A stretch of DNA of 44,694 nucleotides from Aestuariivita sp. (GCA_026710055.1 JAPORV010000135.1:1-44694), one strand, 5' to 3'. Counted from the stretch's first letter, positions 10,935-21,390 are shown. The notes: generated by a model from the sequence alone, not told the origin. Made by a program: numbers and translations.

Positions 10935-11266
10935 CCATTTTCGGTTCAAGAAATGCAACTTCATATTTGCTTTCACGTTAAAGATTGAGGATTATAAGAA
11001 GACCTTTAAGACGCTCAAATGTGACTATCAGATGTCGACTTTATTAACAGTGCCGAGAAAACTATAAAGATAGCAAGGGTCAAACAAAAATCTTAGTTGC
11101 TTTTGGTCAAAAAACAACGCAACCTGTTTGCAACAGAGTCTCAAATTACTTAACGTCAATGACAACCCTGAAATATACGCCACTTATTATCCTTCAAATG
11201 GCCTTCCAAGGCAATACCGTCAACTTCCACAAAAAATAATTCAGAAACTCATCTCATCAAACCGAC

Positions 11267-11352
11267 ATACAGTGTCATGCGTTTTGCCCGAAGCATAAAA
11301 TTATTTTCGACTTTTATCTCACACATAAGATCAAACTTATGTGAGAAAATTA
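11267..11352 (+). repeat. Dispersed repeat, copy 1 (about 90 bp)
   Basis: Begins ATACAGTGTCA and ends CTTATGTGAGAAAAT. A diverged direct copy lies at 34608-34694; the two align over their whole length with one single-base gap and roughly four fifths identity by eye. Copy 1 contains a hairpin: TCTCAC-AC-ATAAG (11317-11329) pairs with CTTATGTGAGA (11336-11346) apart from a two-base bulge. In copy 2 the left arm has decayed. It could be an insertion-sequence end or a short repeat family; neither copy carries a gene. Confidence 0.65.
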
Positions 11353-12101
11353 ATAATATGTGTTTTTTTTCAATAACCTGCTTTCGAAATCCGAACTGAA
11401 CAAAGATGTCGTAAAGGAACCAGGCCAACTTTCCGAAGTAAAACATGGAGCGATTTAGAAAACCAGTCAAATACTGGCTTCAACTGCATGTAATTTAATT
11501 TAACCGCTGTTGAAAAAAAGAGAACTAGAACATGTACTCGACTTCTACATAACTTTAGGCTCTTGAAGAAGCGAGCCAAAGTTAAAGAATTGATTAATAC
11601 GTTCGAACCATACTTGCATCCACCCTCTAGGCTGCGCAAAAGTCACTCCTCAAGTGCACAGAGGTGCGAAACCGAAAATCCGTATTGATAACGTACTCCA
11701 TCTTTTCTAAAATAATTTCGAAGACACTTGGTTGATCCTGACATTGCTGATCACAAGGGAATGGAACCAAGGGCAATTTATTCATTGATTGGAAGAGAAT
11801 TTCCAACAATTTCTTTCATTGCTAACAATGAAAGAAGCAAATTAGTTTTTTCTGAAGCATTTAACCCATAAATGACAGTAGAATGAACAAGCCTGATTTG
11901 TTTAGCTTTTTATTAGTCACAAGAATGGAAATATGAGTGTCGTCCCTGTCATTAAACGTATCGGCAACAAGGCTAAGGCAAATGTTTTTTTTTGCACATA
12001 AAATTTGAATTTTCAAACTCAATAAGCACGAGAAAAACCCTTATTAAAATATTAACAATAAATGACAAAAACACGTTAGAAATAGGTAAATAAGATTTTT
12101 T

Positions 12102-12195
12102 AGCAATTCCCGCTAACTCGGGTGAATAGTAACGAGTGTCATTTGGACTCTAAGTCTCTGAGAAAACTAGAAAAAATGTTCTAGCGGAAATTACT
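12102..12195 (+). mobile_element. MITE-like element, copy 1 (94 bp)
   Basis: Bounded by 14-base inverted ends: AGCAATTCCCGCTA (12102-12115) and TAGCGGAAATTACT (12182-12195), two mismatches. About the first 75 bases match, nearly perfectly and in inverted orientation, the right side of a second element at 30861-31053. The last 25 or so match that element's other end. Too short to code for a transposase, so it would need one supplied elsewhere. No clear target duplication is visible at the borders. Confidence 0.75.
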
Positions 12196-12347
12196 GAAGA
12201 TTTTTACAGAAAGAACTCTGTTTTCAACATATCAATCAAAATTGATTTGCAATCCTTGGCAAAAGAACCGTTCAGTTCGGATACTTAAGTTTTAAACAGA
12301 TTTTGATCCGTTTAAAACCTAGATTGATAAAGATTTCTTGCGATAAA

Positions 12348-13094
12348 TTAGTTGGAATTTACACTCGCTGTAACGTAATTCACACTCAGGTCTCGTTCAG
12401 AAATTCTCCAACTCCACGTAATGGGATTAAAAACAAATCCCTTTCGATCTACAGGAGTTAATCCCGCATTTGACAACATATCAAATAACTCATCAGGTGT
12501 TATAAATTTACGCCATTTATGAGTACCTTTTGGCAACCAGCGTAAAACATACTCCGCTCCCCAAATCAGCATGACATAACTCTTTGAATTACGATTAATC
12601 GTTGAACAAATATGCAAACCGCCCTGCTTTAGTAATCTCCGACATGATGACAGGTAAGTTTGTGGGTTTACCACATGCTCAATAACTTCCATATTTAAAA
12701 TGACATCAAATAATTCACCATTAGCCACGAGTTGTTCTGCCGTTGTATGACGATAGTCTATGCTGAGACCTGCTTGGCGTGCATGTGCTTTTGCAATTGG
12801 GATATTGCGAGGTGCCGCATCAGCGCCGACAACGTCAGCACCTAAGCGCGCGGTTGGCTCACAAAGCAAGCCACCGCCGCAACCGATATCCAAAATACGC
12901 AATCCACTAAATGGTTGCGACTTAGTAAGATCAAGGTTAAATTCAGCTGCGATTTGACTCGTGATATAATCTAGTCGATAGGGATTAATCATATGAAGAG
13001 GTTTGAACTTCCCACTAGGATCCCACCACTCTGCAGCCATGGCCTCAAACTTCTCAATTTCTGATGTATTAACAGTTGACGGTTCTATTTGCAT
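12348..13094 (-). CDS. ubiG: Ubiquinone biosynthesis O-methyltransferase UbiG
   Basis: Carries out both O-methylation steps of ubiquinone synthesis with S-adenosylmethionine. The amino-terminal [23 protein letters not shown] signature is specific to UbiG/Coq3. The SAM motif [15 protein letters not shown] lies at 67-80, and the motif around NMEVIEHV follows near 135. The segment containing [10 protein letters not shown] and [14 protein letters not shown] is the UbiG membrane-binding and substrate part. At 248 residues it is complete. GGAGAAAGAA lies immediately before the ATG. It is divergent from the proline iminopeptidase gene, 49 bases away, so the two promoters overlap. Confidence 0.95.
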   Translation of the reverse strand: MQIEPSTVNTSEIEKFEAMAAEWWDPSGKFKPLHMINPYRLDYITSQIAAEFNLDLTKSQPFSGLRILDIGCGGGLLCEPTARLGADVVGADAAPRNIPIAKAHARQAGLSIDYRHTTAEQLVANGELFDVILNMEVIEHVVNPQTYLSSCRRLLKQGGLHICSTINRNSKSYVMLIWGAEYVLRWLPKGTHKWRKFITPDELFDMLSNAGLTPVDRKGFVFNPITWSWRISERDLSVNYVTASVNSN

Positions 13095-13143
13095 TTCTTT
13101 CTCCGTATGTTCTTAAAATTATGCTGAACAATATAGGACAACC

Positions 13144-14121
13144 ATGGATAAAAACTCTGACCAAAAATCCACAATGGTGCAACTTTACCCGCCAATTGAT
13201 CCGTTTGAGCAACGGATGTTAAATGTTGGTAACGGTCATACCATCTATGTTGAACAATGCGGTAAGCCAAACGGAATTCCAGTCATTGTTTTACATGGCG
13301 GACCAGGCGCCGGCTGTAGTCCGACGATGCGTCGCTATTTCGACCCACAAAAATACCGCGTGATCCTATTTGACCAGCGGGGATGCGGAAGATCAAGACC
13401 TCATGCTTCTGTCACGCACAATACAACATGGCATTTAATTGACGATATCGAAAAAATTCGCAAAACCCTGCGAATTAGTCAGTGGTGTATCTTCGGTGGC
13501 AGTTGGGGCGCAACACTCGCTTTACTTTATGCACAGGCGTACTCAGACAAAGTTCTAAACCTCATTTTACGCGGCATTTTTCTAATGACTAAATCAGAAC
13601 TTGATTGGTTTTATGCAGGAGGTGCAGGAAAGTTCTGGCCTAATTTTTGGAACAGATTTATTTCCGTTATTCCTCAAGAAGAACAAAGCGATTTAATTGC
13701 TGCTTACCATAGACGTCTTTTTTGCAATAATATATCCGAAGAAATTCGCTTCGCACAAGAATGGGCTAATTGGGAGAATACACTTGCTTCAATGGACACA
13801 ATGCACGCGTCTATGTCAAGTCCAAAAGGTTATGTCAGGGCATTTTCAAGGCTTGAGAATCACTATTTTTTAAATAATGGATTTCTTGAATTTGATGGAT
13901 ATATTTTATCTTGTATCCACAAAATCGAAAGTATCCCCGGAATTATTGTGCAAGGTCGTTACGATATGATTTGCCCCCCGACTTCAGCTTACCAGTTGTC
14001 TCAGTTCTGGCCATCGTGTAAATTAAGAATAATTGAAAATGCTGGCCATGCCTTAAGCGAACCTAGCATCAGTGTTGCATTGATAGATTATATGAATCAA
14101 ATTTCCGAGGAATTAACGTGA
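13144..14121 (+). CDS. pip: Proline iminopeptidase (S33 alpha/beta hydrolase)
   Basis: Releases amino-terminal proline from peptides in the cytoplasm. Visible motifs are HGGPGAG (51-57) forming the oxyanion region, the nucleophile elbow GGSWG with S120, the acid D274 in QGRYDMICPP, and H302 in NAGHA, giving a complete catalytic triad. At 325 residues it has the standard length, and no signal peptide is present. AGGA lies seven bases before the ATG. The stop overlaps the next start in GTGA, so it appears to be translated together with the short solute-binding-like gene, hinting at peptide uptake or use as a shared theme. Confidence 0.95.
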   Translation: MDKNSDQKSTMVQLYPPIDPFEQRMLNVGNGHTIYVEQCGKPNGIPVIVLHGGPGAGCSPTMRRYFDPQKYRVILFDQRGCGRSRPHASVTHNTTWHLIDDIEKIRKTLRISQWCIFGGSWGATLALLYAQAYSDKVLNLILRGIFLMTKSELDWFYAGGAGKFWPNFWNRFISVIPQEEQSDLIAAYHRRLFCNNISEEIRFAQEWANWENTLASMDTMHASMSSPKGYVRAFSRLENHYFLNNGFLEFDGYILSCIHKIESIPGIIVQGRYDMICPPTSAYQLSQFWPSCKLRIIENAGHALSEPSISVALIDYMNQISEELT

Positions 14122-14942
14122 CATCCCGTATTGATCGCCGCGCACTACTCAAATCTAGTGCGGCAACTGCTTTACTCTCAGCGTCAGGTCTATCAGTAGA
14201 TGCTGCGCCACGTTATGGCGGGCGATTACGTCTTGCGATACCACACGCAGATAAACACTTCGAATCTGTTGTCCTCGGTGCAGTCTATCATTCACTCACC
14301 AATATTGATGCAAATGGTTTATTACGAGACGAACTAGCGACTGAATGGCGCTGTGACCGCCGTGCCCGCAACTGGAAACTGAAATTGCGCGATAATATCA
14401 AATTTCACAATGGTGAAAAACTAACAGTCCAGGATGTCGCAAACTCTCTAATTAACACAAATTTTGATGTCGAAAGTCATCCATCACAAAACAGTCTCTT
14501 CATTCACTTGAATAAACCTGATCCTCACCTGCCTTATCGGCTCGCTGATATTGCACCAATTATAACGAAAACTGGGGAAAAAATCAATGCCATGAATGGG
14601 ACAGGACTGTATCGCGTCAAGCGTCTACATCCTGAGCGTCATTTTATTGGTGATCGTGTGAAACCACATCAAAAGGAGACAACTTCCGGTTGGCTAAGTG
14701 AAATCGAGATTATTGTTATTTCCGACTCAAAAGTCCGCCACGAAGCACTAAGGGACAATTTTGTTGATGCCGCTGAATTTCATCAAGCTGAATCCCTGCC
14801 TATTTCATCTGATTGGTCTTTGATCACCGGAGCTCAAAATACGCACATTGTGGTTAATAAGAGAGTTGGCATCCCCCCCCAAACCGGACAACGCAAACCC
14901 CTTGATGACAATAGAATTGCCGAGAGATGGTGGATGACTTAA
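14118..14942 (+). CDS. Short Tat-exported family 5 solute-binding-like protein
   Basis: The amino terminus RRALLKSSAATALLSASG looks like a twin-arginine signal. What follows resembles the first lobe of peptide/nickel ABC transporter solute-binding proteins (ATEWRCD...WKLKLRDNIKFHNGE...VANSLI). At 274 residues it is about half the usual length of that family, which normally exceeds 500. It ends in PLDDNRIAERWWMT, which to my recollection resembles the natural end of short relatives beside rimP in other alphaproteobacteria, so a compact variant is as likely as a truncation. The start is a GTG overlapping the pip stop by four bases. No ABC permease or ATPase genes are nearby, so a transport role is doubtful. 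A run of eight C at 14873-14880 is a possible slippage site. Confidence 0.7.
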   Translation: MTSRIDRRALLKSSAATALLSASGLSVDAAPRYGGRLRLAIPHADKHFESVVLGAVYHSLTNIDANGLLRDELATEWRCDRRARNWKLKLRDNIKFHNGEKLTVQDVANSLINTNFDVESHPSQNSLFIHLNKPDPHLPYRLADIAPIITKTGEKINAMNGTGLYRVKRLHPERHFIGDRVKPHQKETTSGWLSEIEIIVISDSKVRHEALRDNFVDAAEFHQAESLPISSDWSLITGAQNTHIVVNKRVGIPPQTGQRKPLDDNRIAERWWMT

Positions 14943-15030
14943 TATTTTTTTCTTGAACTATCGGAACTTAGAACTTATTTTAGTTATTAATTAGTAGTAT
15001 TGAATTTATTCAGTGCTCTGTAAAGCATTT

Positions 15031-15053
15031 GCGGGCTTTATGCCCGTTTTTTT
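15031..15053 (+). terminator. Rho-independent terminator upstream of rimP
   Basis: CGGGC (15032-15036), loop TTTAT and GCCCG (15042-15046) are followed by seven T. The stem is short but GC-rich and the T-run is strong. It would end transcription from the pip/solute-binding unit just before the rimP operon, 15 bases ahead of the rimP start. Confidence 0.8.
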
Positions 15054-15068
15054 ATTCCCTAAGAAATA

Positions 15069-15605
15069 ATGTCTTATGATCTGATTGCAAAATCTAATGT
15101 TGAACGCCATGTAGCAGGTATCGTATCTCCCGTTCTTAACGAACTTGGATTTGAACTTGTAAGAGTTCGCCTAATTTTGAGTGAAATCAAAACGCTTCAG
15201 ATTATGGCCGACAACCCCAAAAAAGGAATTGACGTTGATGACTGTGCCGAGATTTCAAATTCACTTAGTATGCTATTGGATGTTGAAAGTTCACTGCCAG
15301 ATGCTTACAGCTTAGAAATTTCAAGTCCTGGCATAGATCGACCCTTAACCCGGATAAAGGACTTTATGGATTTTGCAGGACGTGAAGCAAAACTTGAAAC
15401 ATACGAGCCGATTGACGGACGCCGCCGTTTCCGTGGCATTCTGGCTGGATTTGAAGATGGTGAAGTGCTGATCACCATGAACGAAACAACAATTGGCTTA
15501 AAAATAGATTGGCTAAGTGACGCAAGACTAATAATAACCGAAGATCTCATTAAAGACAGTCTAAGCAGAAAAACCGTCGCATTAAATCACGCGATGCAAA
15601 ACTAA
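15069..15605 (+). CDS. rimP: Ribosome maturation factor RimP
   Basis: Needed for maturation of the 30S subunit. The amino-terminal domain carries GFELVRVRL and the DVDDCAEISNSLSMLLD segment, followed by the hallmark YSLEISSPGIDRPL near 78-91. The carboxy-terminal SH3-like domain follows (GRRRFRGILAGFEDGEVLI). At 178 residues it is complete. It is the first gene of the conserved rimP-nusA-rnpM-infB operon and lies directly after a terminator. No convincing ribosome binding site is visible in the CTAAGAAATA before the ATG, so the start rests on homology and on the conserved amino end. Confidence 0.95.
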   Translation: MSYDLIAKSNVERHVAGIVSPVLNELGFELVRVRLILSEIKTLQIMADNPKKGIDVDDCAEISNSLSMLLDVESSLPDAYSLEISSPGIDRPLTRIKDFMDFAGREAKLETYEPIDGRRRFRGILAGFEDGEVLITMNETTIGLKIDWLSDARLIITEDLIKDSLSRKTVALNHAMQN

Positions 15606-15642
15606 AGACAAGACCAAAATGTCTGCCATAGAGGAGTAAATG

Positions 15643-17286
15643 ATGACCATAACCTCTGCCAATCAGCTCGAACTTCTACAAACGGCTGAAGCCGTTGCTC
15701 GAGAAAAATTAATTGAACCTGATTTGGTCGTAGAGGCCATGGAAGAATGTCTCGCACGAGCTGCAAAGAGTCAATATGGCACTGATATGGATATTCGTGT
15801 CGAAATTGATCGCAAAACAGGAAAAGCAACATTTTCTAGGGTACGAACTGTTGTAGAGGAAAATAAGATTGAAAATCACCTTGCTGAATTCACCATTGAG
15901 CAGGCACAGCAATATCTTGAATTTCCAAAAATCGGAGACCAGTTTATTGAAGAAGTGCCGCCCGTAGATATGGGGAGAATCGCAGCACAAACCGCCAAGC
16001 AAGTTATTTTGCAAAAAATCCGCGAGGCAGAACGTGAGCGCCAATACGAAGAGTTTAAAGATCGTGCTGGAACGATCATTAGTGGTCAAGTCAAACGTGA
16101 AGAGTATGGCAACTATATTATTGACGTTGGTGCTGGTGAAACTATTCTTCGAAGAAATGATAAAATCGGTCGCGAAAGTTATCGCCCTAATGATCGAATC
16201 CGCGTTTACGTAAAGGATGTAAGACGTGAACCCCGTGGTCCGCAAATTATTCTATCAAGAACTGCGCCCGAATTCATGGCAGAACTCTTTAAGTTAGAGG
16301 TGCCGGAAATTTATGAAGGCATTATCGAAATAAAGTCAGTTGCACGAGATCCGGGCAGTCGTGCCAAAATCGCCGTGATAACTCATGATATGTCAATTGA
16401 TCCCGTCGGCGCATGCGTCGGTATGCGTGGATCGCGTGTTCAAGCCGTGGTAAACGAACTACAGGGCGAAAAAATCGATATTATACCTTGGAATGAAGAT
16501 CAACCAACTTTCTTAGTCAATGCATTGCAACCCGCCGAAGTCTCTAAAGTTGTATATGATGAAGAAACTGGAAAAATTGAAGTCGTCGTCCCAGAAGATC
16601 AATTATCACTGGCTATTGGGAGGCGCGGTCAGAATGTTCGCTTAGCATCACATCTAACTGGTTTGGATATAGATATAATGACCGAAGAGCAAGAGAGTGT
16701 TCGTCGGCAAAAAGAATTTGAAGATCAAACTGGCTATTTTAAGGAACAGCTTGATCTAGATGAATTCTTTGCACAACTATTGGTTTCGGAAGGATTTAGT
16801 AGTTTAGAAGAAGTCGCTTACGTTGAGACAGAAGAGCTTTTGAGAATTGATGGTGTAGATGAAGAAACAGCGCAGGAACTGCAAGCAAGAGCACGAGATG
16901 TAATAGATGAGCAGAACAAAATCGCGCTTAAAAATGCACATGAAAATGGCGCTGAAGAGAGTTTAATTGAATTCGAGGGTCTCACACCAAAAATGATAGA
17001 AGCCCTCACGGACGATGACGTGAAAACTCTTGAAGACTTTGCAACTTGTGCCGATTGGGAACTCGCTGGTGGATGGACAACAGTTGATGGATCACGCGTT
17101 AAAGACGACGGGGTCTTAGAACCCTTTGATGTGTCACTTGAAGAGGCACAACATATGATTATGACAGCACGTGTTCAACTCGGTTGGGTTAAACTAGAAG
17201 ATTTCGAAGCCCAGCAAGATGATATAACTATAGACGAATCTGAACGTGAATTGGACGATTCAAATAAAACTACGGAGCCAATTTAA
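15643..17286 (+). CDS. nusA: Transcription termination/antitermination factor NusA
   Basis: Binds RNA polymerase and controls pausing, termination and antitermination. Domains in order: an amino-terminal polymerase-binding domain (about 1-130), an S1 domain (about 137-200, GTIISGQVKREEYGNYIIDVG), two KH domains (GACVGMRGSRVQAVVNEL and LAIGRRGQNVRLAS), and two acidic carboxy-terminal repeats. At 547 residues it is complete for an alphaproteobacterial NusA. Two ATGs are adjacent (15640 and 15643); AGGAG at 15632-15636 is too close to the first (three bases) and well placed for the second (six), so I use 15643. The stop overlaps the rnpM start in TAATG. Confidence 0.97.
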   Translation: MTITSANQLELLQTAEAVAREKLIEPDLVVEAMEECLARAAKSQYGTDMDIRVEIDRKTGKATFSRVRTVVEENKIENHLAEFTIEQAQQYLEFPKIGDQFIEEVPPVDMGRIAAQTAKQVILQKIREAERERQYEEFKDRAGTIISGQVKREEYGNYIIDVGAGETILRRNDKIGRESYRPNDRIRVYVKDVRREPRGPQIILSRTAPEFMAELFKLEVPEIYEGIIEIKSVARDPGSRAKIAVITHDMSIDPVGACVGMRGSRVQAVVNELQGEKIDIIPWNEDQPTFLVNALQPAEVSKVVYDEETGKIEVVVPEDQLSLAIGRRGQNVRLASHLTGLDIDIMTEEQESVRRQKEFEDQTGYFKEQLDLDEFFAQLLVSEGFSSLEEVAYVETEELLRIDGVDEETAQELQARARDVIDEQNKIALKNAHENGAEESLIEFEGLTPKMIEALTDDDVKTLEDFATCADWELAGGWTTVDGSRVKDDGVLEPFDVSLEEAQHMIMTARVQLGWVKLEDFEAQQDDITIDESERELDDSNKTTEPI

Positions 17287-17927
17287 TGGGACGAGGCGGC
17301 AAAACAAAAGATAGACCAAGAACAATAGAACGAAGGTGTTTAGTGACCCGAGAGACATATCCTAAAGCCTGCTTAATCCGGTTTGTTCTTGACCCAAACG
17401 GACATGTTACTCCAGATGTCGTTGGCAAACTACCCGGACGCGGTGTTTATGTGTGTGCCTGTCAAAACTTGCTTCAAAAAGCCATGAGTAACGGTCTTTT
17501 TTCATGGGGCTTTAAAAAAGCGGCTATTGTTCCAGACGGATTAATTGAATTAATTGACAAGTCACTTGTACGTTACATTATTGAACTCATCAGCTTAGCT
17601 CGCAAATCGGGTAATGCCGTTGCAGGATTCCAAAAAGTAAAAGCTTGGATGTCAAGAGAAAATTGCTTTGTTTTCCTTCAAGCATCTGATAGTTCAAAGC
17701 GTGGAAAAACAAAATTGCAACCTCAAAATGTCCAGTGTATTATCAACTCACTATCGTCTCAAGAGCTAGGACTGGCATTTGGTCGTGAATATGTCGTTAA
17801 TGTAGCGCTCAGCACTGGAAAACTCTCACAAACTATACTAGAAAATACTAAAAGATTAAAAGGCGTTCGTCAAATTACCAGTAATTCAACACGCTTTAAA
17901 AGGGAAAATGAACTGAATGAGCGATAG
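17286..17927 (+). CDS. rnpM: YlxR/RnpM-family RNA-binding protein with L7Ae-like domain
   Basis: The amino-terminal YlxR (DUF448) domain has [19 protein letters not shown] and the [11 protein letters not shown] motif. A second domain with [19 protein letters not shown] resembles the L7Ae/YlxQ RNA-binding fold and begins near residue 95. This two-domain form is usual in alphaproteobacteria. YlxR has been linked in other bacteria to modulation of RNase P; that is family knowledge and is not shown here. It shares one base with the nusA stop and overlaps infB by 11 bases, so translation is tightly coupled. The symbol is by family only. Confidence 0.85.
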   Translation: MGRGGKTKDRPRTIERRCLVTRETYPKACLIRFVLDPNGHVTPDVVGKLPGRGVYVCACQNLLQKAMSNGLFSWGFKKAAIVPDGLIELIDKSLVRYIIELISLARKSGNAVAGFQKVKAWMSRENCFVFLQASDSSKRGKTKLQPQNVQCIINSLSSQELGLAFGREYVVNVALSTGKLSQTILENTKRLKGVRQITSNSTRFKRENELNER

Positions 17928-20403
17928 CGACGGAAAAAAAACACTGGGTTTGCGAGGAACTCCGCGCTCAGGGAGTGTTCAGCAGAGTTTTAGCCATGGA
18001 CGAAAAAATAACGTTGTCGTCGAGACCAAGCGCAAACGTGTTGTAGTGCCTAGAACAAATTCCAACAAAGTAACTAAAGGCTTGCATGGCCCTAATTTAA
18101 CAAATTCACATAAAAGAAGTCATTCTGTAGGAATATCCGATGCCGAAATTGATCGTCGTGTAAAAGCTGTTCAAGCAGCCAAAGCCCGTGAATTTGAAGA
18201 GTTAGAAAAAAAGCAAGCTGAAGAAAAAGCGCGCGAAGAAGAACGAAGGAAACGTCGTGCCGAGATTCAGGCGAAGCAAAAAGAAGAGCAAGATCGCCTT
18301 GACCGTGAGCGAATTTCTACTGAAAACGAAGAACGTCAACGCCGTTCACGAGAAGAAGCAGATCAAGACTCTTTGATTAAATCTCCACAAATTTCAACTA
18401 CTGGAAAGGAAACAAGATCAAAGGGATCACCGCAACGCAAATTAGATCGAGAACATCCCGATGAACGTCTTCGTTCTGGTAAAGGACGTAATGACAACAC
18501 CGAACGTCGTGCAGGGAAACTTACGCTAAATCAAGCATTATCAGACACGGAGGGTGGCCGACAACGCTCAATGGCGTCAATGCGGCGCAAACAGGAACGT
18601 GCGCGAAAAAAGGCTATGGGCGGTCCAGTAGAACGAGAAAAAGTCGTCCGTGATGTTCAACTTCCCGAAACAATTGTTGTTAGCGAACTTGCTAATCGAA
18701 TGGCCGAAAGAGCAGCAGATATTGTGAAAATACTCCTTAAAAATGGTCTAATGATTACTCAAAATGAATCGATTGACGCTGATACAGCAGAATTAATTAT
18801 TAGTGAATTCGGACACCGCGTTGTACGTGTGTCAGACGCAGATGTTGAAGATGTGATTCAAACTTCTGAAGACTTAGATAAAGATCTACAGGAACGCCCC
18901 CCCGTGATTACCATCATGGGACATGTAGATCACGGAAAGACTTCGCTTCTTGACGCCATCCGAAGTTCAAATGTAACCGCAGGAGAGGCCGGAGGTATTA
19001 CACAACATATTGGTGCTTATCAAGTTGAAACCAACCTCGGGAAAATTTTGACCTTCTTAGATACACCTGGACATGCTGCTTTCACATCAATGCGATCACG
19101 TGGGGCTCAAGTCACAGATATTGTCGTTTTGGTTGTGGCAGCGGACGACTCAGTTATGCCGCAGACTATTGAAGCTATTAACCACGCTAAGGCAGCTGAT
19201 GTACCCATTATTGTAGCCATAAATAAAATCGACAAAGAAGAAGCTAACGCTGATAAGGTGCGCACAGAATTGTTGCAACATAACGTAACTGTTGAAACGC
19301 TATCTGGAAATGTACAAGATGTCGAAATATCAGCAATTTCTGGTCAGGGCTTAAACGAACTTCTTGAGGCAATCACCTTACAAGCTGAAATACTAGAACT
19401 GAAGGCAAATCCCGAACGCACTGCCGAAGGCGCTGTTATTGAAGCGCGGCTTGATACTGGGCGTGGACCCGTAGCCACTGTTTTGGTTCAAAAAGGGACA
19501 TTAAAAACCAAAAGTATTTTTGTGGTTGGCGAACAATGGGGTAAAGTCCGTGCGATGGAGAATGACAAGGGCGAGCGCATAACAGAAGCGGGTCCTTCTG
19601 TCCCTGTCGAAATTCTTGGATTGGACGGCGCACCAGAGGCCGGTGATATCTTGAATGTGGTCGAAACCGAAGGGCAAGCACGAGAGATTGTTGATTTCAG
19701 GAGACAGCGTGAAAAAGATAAACGCGCTGTTTCAGGAGGCACGGCAACAATTGAACAAATCTTCCGAGCAAAGGATGGCGATAATTTAGCGGAATTACCA
19801 ATTGTTGTAAAAGCAGATGTTCAAGGTTCCGCCGAAGCGATTGTTCAAGCTATGGACAAAATCGGAAATGATGAAGTACGGGTTCGTGTCCTCCATCACG
19901 GTGTTGGTGCAATAACCGACACAGATATTGGGCTGGCAGAGGCAAGCCATGCTCTAATTTTAGGCTTTAATGTTCGCGCTAATGCATCAGCTCGAAAATA
20001 TGCCCATCAAAAAAACGTCGATTTGCGTTATTATTCCGTCATTTACGATCTTGTGGATGACGTTAAATTAGCAGCATCTGGTTTACTTTCTGCTGAAATT
20101 CGTGAAAACCATATTGGTTATGCTGAAATTAAGGAAGTGTTCAGTGTATCAGGCGTTGGGAATGTTGCCGGATGTCTCGTAACAGAGGGTGTTTCACGCA
20201 AATCTGCCGGAGTACGACTATTAAGAGATAACATTGTTATTCATGCTGGTACACTAAAGACACTTAAACGCTTCAAGGAAGAGGTTAAAGAAGTGCAGTC
20301 CGGTCAAGAATGCGGAATGGCATTTGAGAATTATAATGACATCAGAAAAGGAGATGTTATTGAAATTTTTGAGAGTGAAGAAATCACCCGTATGCTTGAG
20401 TAA
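17917..20403 (+). CDS. infB: Translation initiation factor IF-2
   Basis: GTPase that brings fMet-tRNA to the ribosome. The amino-terminal part (1-320) is highly charged, with Glu/Lys/Arg-rich helices; its opening KKTLGLRG...SFSHGR...VVVETKRKR is the alphaproteobacterial signature. The G domain has GHVDHGKT (335-342), [12 protein letters not shown] and SAISGQG. Domains II-IV follow and end in [16 protein letters not shown]. At 828 residues it is complete. It overlaps rnpM by 11 bases. In most relatives rbfA and truB follow; here the next gene is a convergent amidase, so the operon is cut after infB. Confidence 0.98.
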   Translation: MSDSDGKKTLGLRGTPRSGSVQQSFSHGRKNNVVVETKRKRVVVPRTNSNKVTKGLHGPNLTNSHKRSHSVGISDAEIDRRVKAVQAAKAREFEELEKKQAEEKAREEERRKRRAEIQAKQKEEQDRLDRERISTENEERQRRSREEADQDSLIKSPQISTTGKETRSKGSPQRKLDREHPDERLRSGKGRNDNTERRAGKLTLNQALSDTEGGRQRSMASMRRKQERARKKAMGGPVEREKVVRDVQLPETIVVSELANRMAERAADIVKILLKNGLMITQNESIDADTAELIISEFGHRVVRVSDADVEDVIQTSEDLDKDLQERPPVITIMGHVDHGKTSLLDAIRSSNVTAGEAGGITQHIGAYQVETNLGKILTFLDTPGHAAFTSMRSRGAQVTDIVVLVVAADDSVMPQTIEAINHAKAADVPIIVAINKIDKEEANADKVRTELLQHNVTVETLSGNVQDVEISAISGQGLNELLEAITLQAEILELKANPERTAEGAVIEARLDTGRGPVATVLVQKGTLKTKSIFVVGEQWGKVRAMENDKGERITEAGPSVPVEILGLDGAPEAGDILNVVETEGQAREIVDFRRQREKDKRAVSGGTATIEQIFRAKDGDNLAELPIVVKADVQGSAEAIVQAMDKIGNDEVRVRVLHHGVGAITDTDIGLAEASHALILGFNVRANASARKYAHQKNVDLRYYSVIYDLVDDVKLAASGLLSAEIRENHIGYAEIKEVFSVSGVGNVAGCLVTEGVSRKSAGVRLLRDNIVIHAGTLKTLKRFKEEVKEVQSGQECGMAFENYNDIRKGDVIEIFESEEITRMLE

Positions 20404-20541
20404 TTGACTATAACTCAAACTGAACAAAATCACATAAATTAACGCTTGATTTCAGAGTGATTCGTTTATTTCTGGTATTTAAGATAAGGTACGGAATCTT
20501 ACACATTTGACAAAAACTCTCATTTCTAAATAGTGCCGAAA

Positions 20542-21390
20542 TCATTGCGCAATATTTTCGTCTGGACCATCAAAAAAGCAGATATGTGTCAGTGACGGAA
20601 CACGACCTCGTGCCTTTTCAATTTCATAATCTTGCCATTCAAAACAAAAAACTCCGGGCTTAACGCCCGCATCAAGTAAAATCTCACCCCACGGCGATAT
20701 TACGAGGCTGTGCCCATAAGTTTGTCTTGGTCGTCCACGCTTTACGTTATGATCACCCGTTTGAGCTGGCGCAAAAATATAACAACCTGTTTCAATAGCC
20801 CTCGCTCTCAAAATAGGCTCCCAATGTGCTTTTCCGGTGATTGACGAAAATGCTGCTGGAACGGTTAAAATACGCGCCCCAGCAAGCGCCAATTTTTGAT
20901 ATAGATGAGGAAACCTTAAATCATAACAAATGGACAAACCAACCGCACCAAATTCTGTCTGTGCCAATACTGCCCTGTCACCGGGGCGAAATGCCGCAGA
21001 TTCCCGATATGTTTCTTCTACACTAATCTGAACATCAAACATGTGAATCTTATCATATCGTGCAATTATTCTCCCTTTAGGATCAATCAGAAAAGAACGA
21101 TTCGCAAAACGACCATCTGGATCATCTGTCTTCAATGCGAGTGAACCAATCAATAGCCAAATTTGAAGTTCTGCTGATAGAGCCTGCAAAGAACTTAATG
21201 TTTTATCATCACTTTCTTTGGTCAAAACAATGTTTTTTTGACCTGTACTATTCGTAACACAGTTAATGATCTCAGGCGTCAAAACAAATTGAGCTCCTTT
21301 CATTGCTGCATCCGTAATAAAGGAACGAATTAATGGTAGATTAGACTCTGGGTCGTCAGAAGAAGTGAGTTGAACAAGCGCACCAAGCAT
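20542..21390 (-). CDS. Nitrilase-superfamily amidase (Nit1/deaminated-glutathione-amidase type)
   Basis: Carbon-nitrogen hydrolase with the Glu-Lys-Cys triad at E40 (LTPEI), K114 (YDKIHMFDV) and C155 (SICYDLRFP). YDKIHMFDV and CYDLRFPHLY are characteristic of the Nit1/Nit2 branch, whose members hydrolyse deaminated glutathione or omega-amides to repair metabolic by-products. At 282 residues it is full length and cytoplasmic. The start ATG has AGG about nine bases upstream. In many alphaproteobacteria it lies next to grxC, comF and a methyltransferase; here only the methyltransferase-like gene remains nearby, divergent and across a gap of about 0.3 kb. Exact substrate uncertain. Confidence 0.88.
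   Translation of the reverse strand: MLGALVQLTSSDDPESNLPLIRSFITDAAMKGAQFVLTPEIINCVTNSTGQKNIVLTKESDDKTLSSLQALSAELQIWLLIGSLALKTDDPDGRFANRSFLIDPKGRIIARYDKIHMFDVQISVEETYRESAAFRPGDRAVLAQTEFGAVGLSICYDLRFPHLYQKLALAGARILTVPAAFSSITGKAHWEPILRARAIETGCYIFAPAQTGDHNVKRGRPRQTYGHSLVISPWGEILLDAGVKPGVFCFEWQDYEIEKARGRVPSLTHICFFDGPDENIAQ

Larger units (their letters stand above)
10935..12347. other. Gene-poor region containing two repeat elements
   Basis: About 1.4 kb between mutT and ubiG without a recognisable gene. It contains one copy of a dispersed repeat of about 90 bp (11267-11352) and a MITE-like element (12102-12195). Short frames occur on both strands, but all are interrupted and match no family I recognise. 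The stretch looks like accumulated insertion-element debris and decayed sequence rather than a cryptic operon. Confidence 0.5.

Noticed and set aside
11249-11809. Several 60-89-codon minus-strand frames after mutT
   Set aside because: They overlap each other and the dispersed repeat, have no recognisable motifs and poor starts.
13000-13020. ubiG as a general methyltransferase rather than UbiG
   Set aside because: The amino-terminal [10 protein letters not shown] and later GTHKWRKF segments are specific to UbiG/Coq3.
15709-16245. 178-codon minus-strand frame inside nusA
   Set aside because: Antisense shadow of nusA, with no independent motifs.
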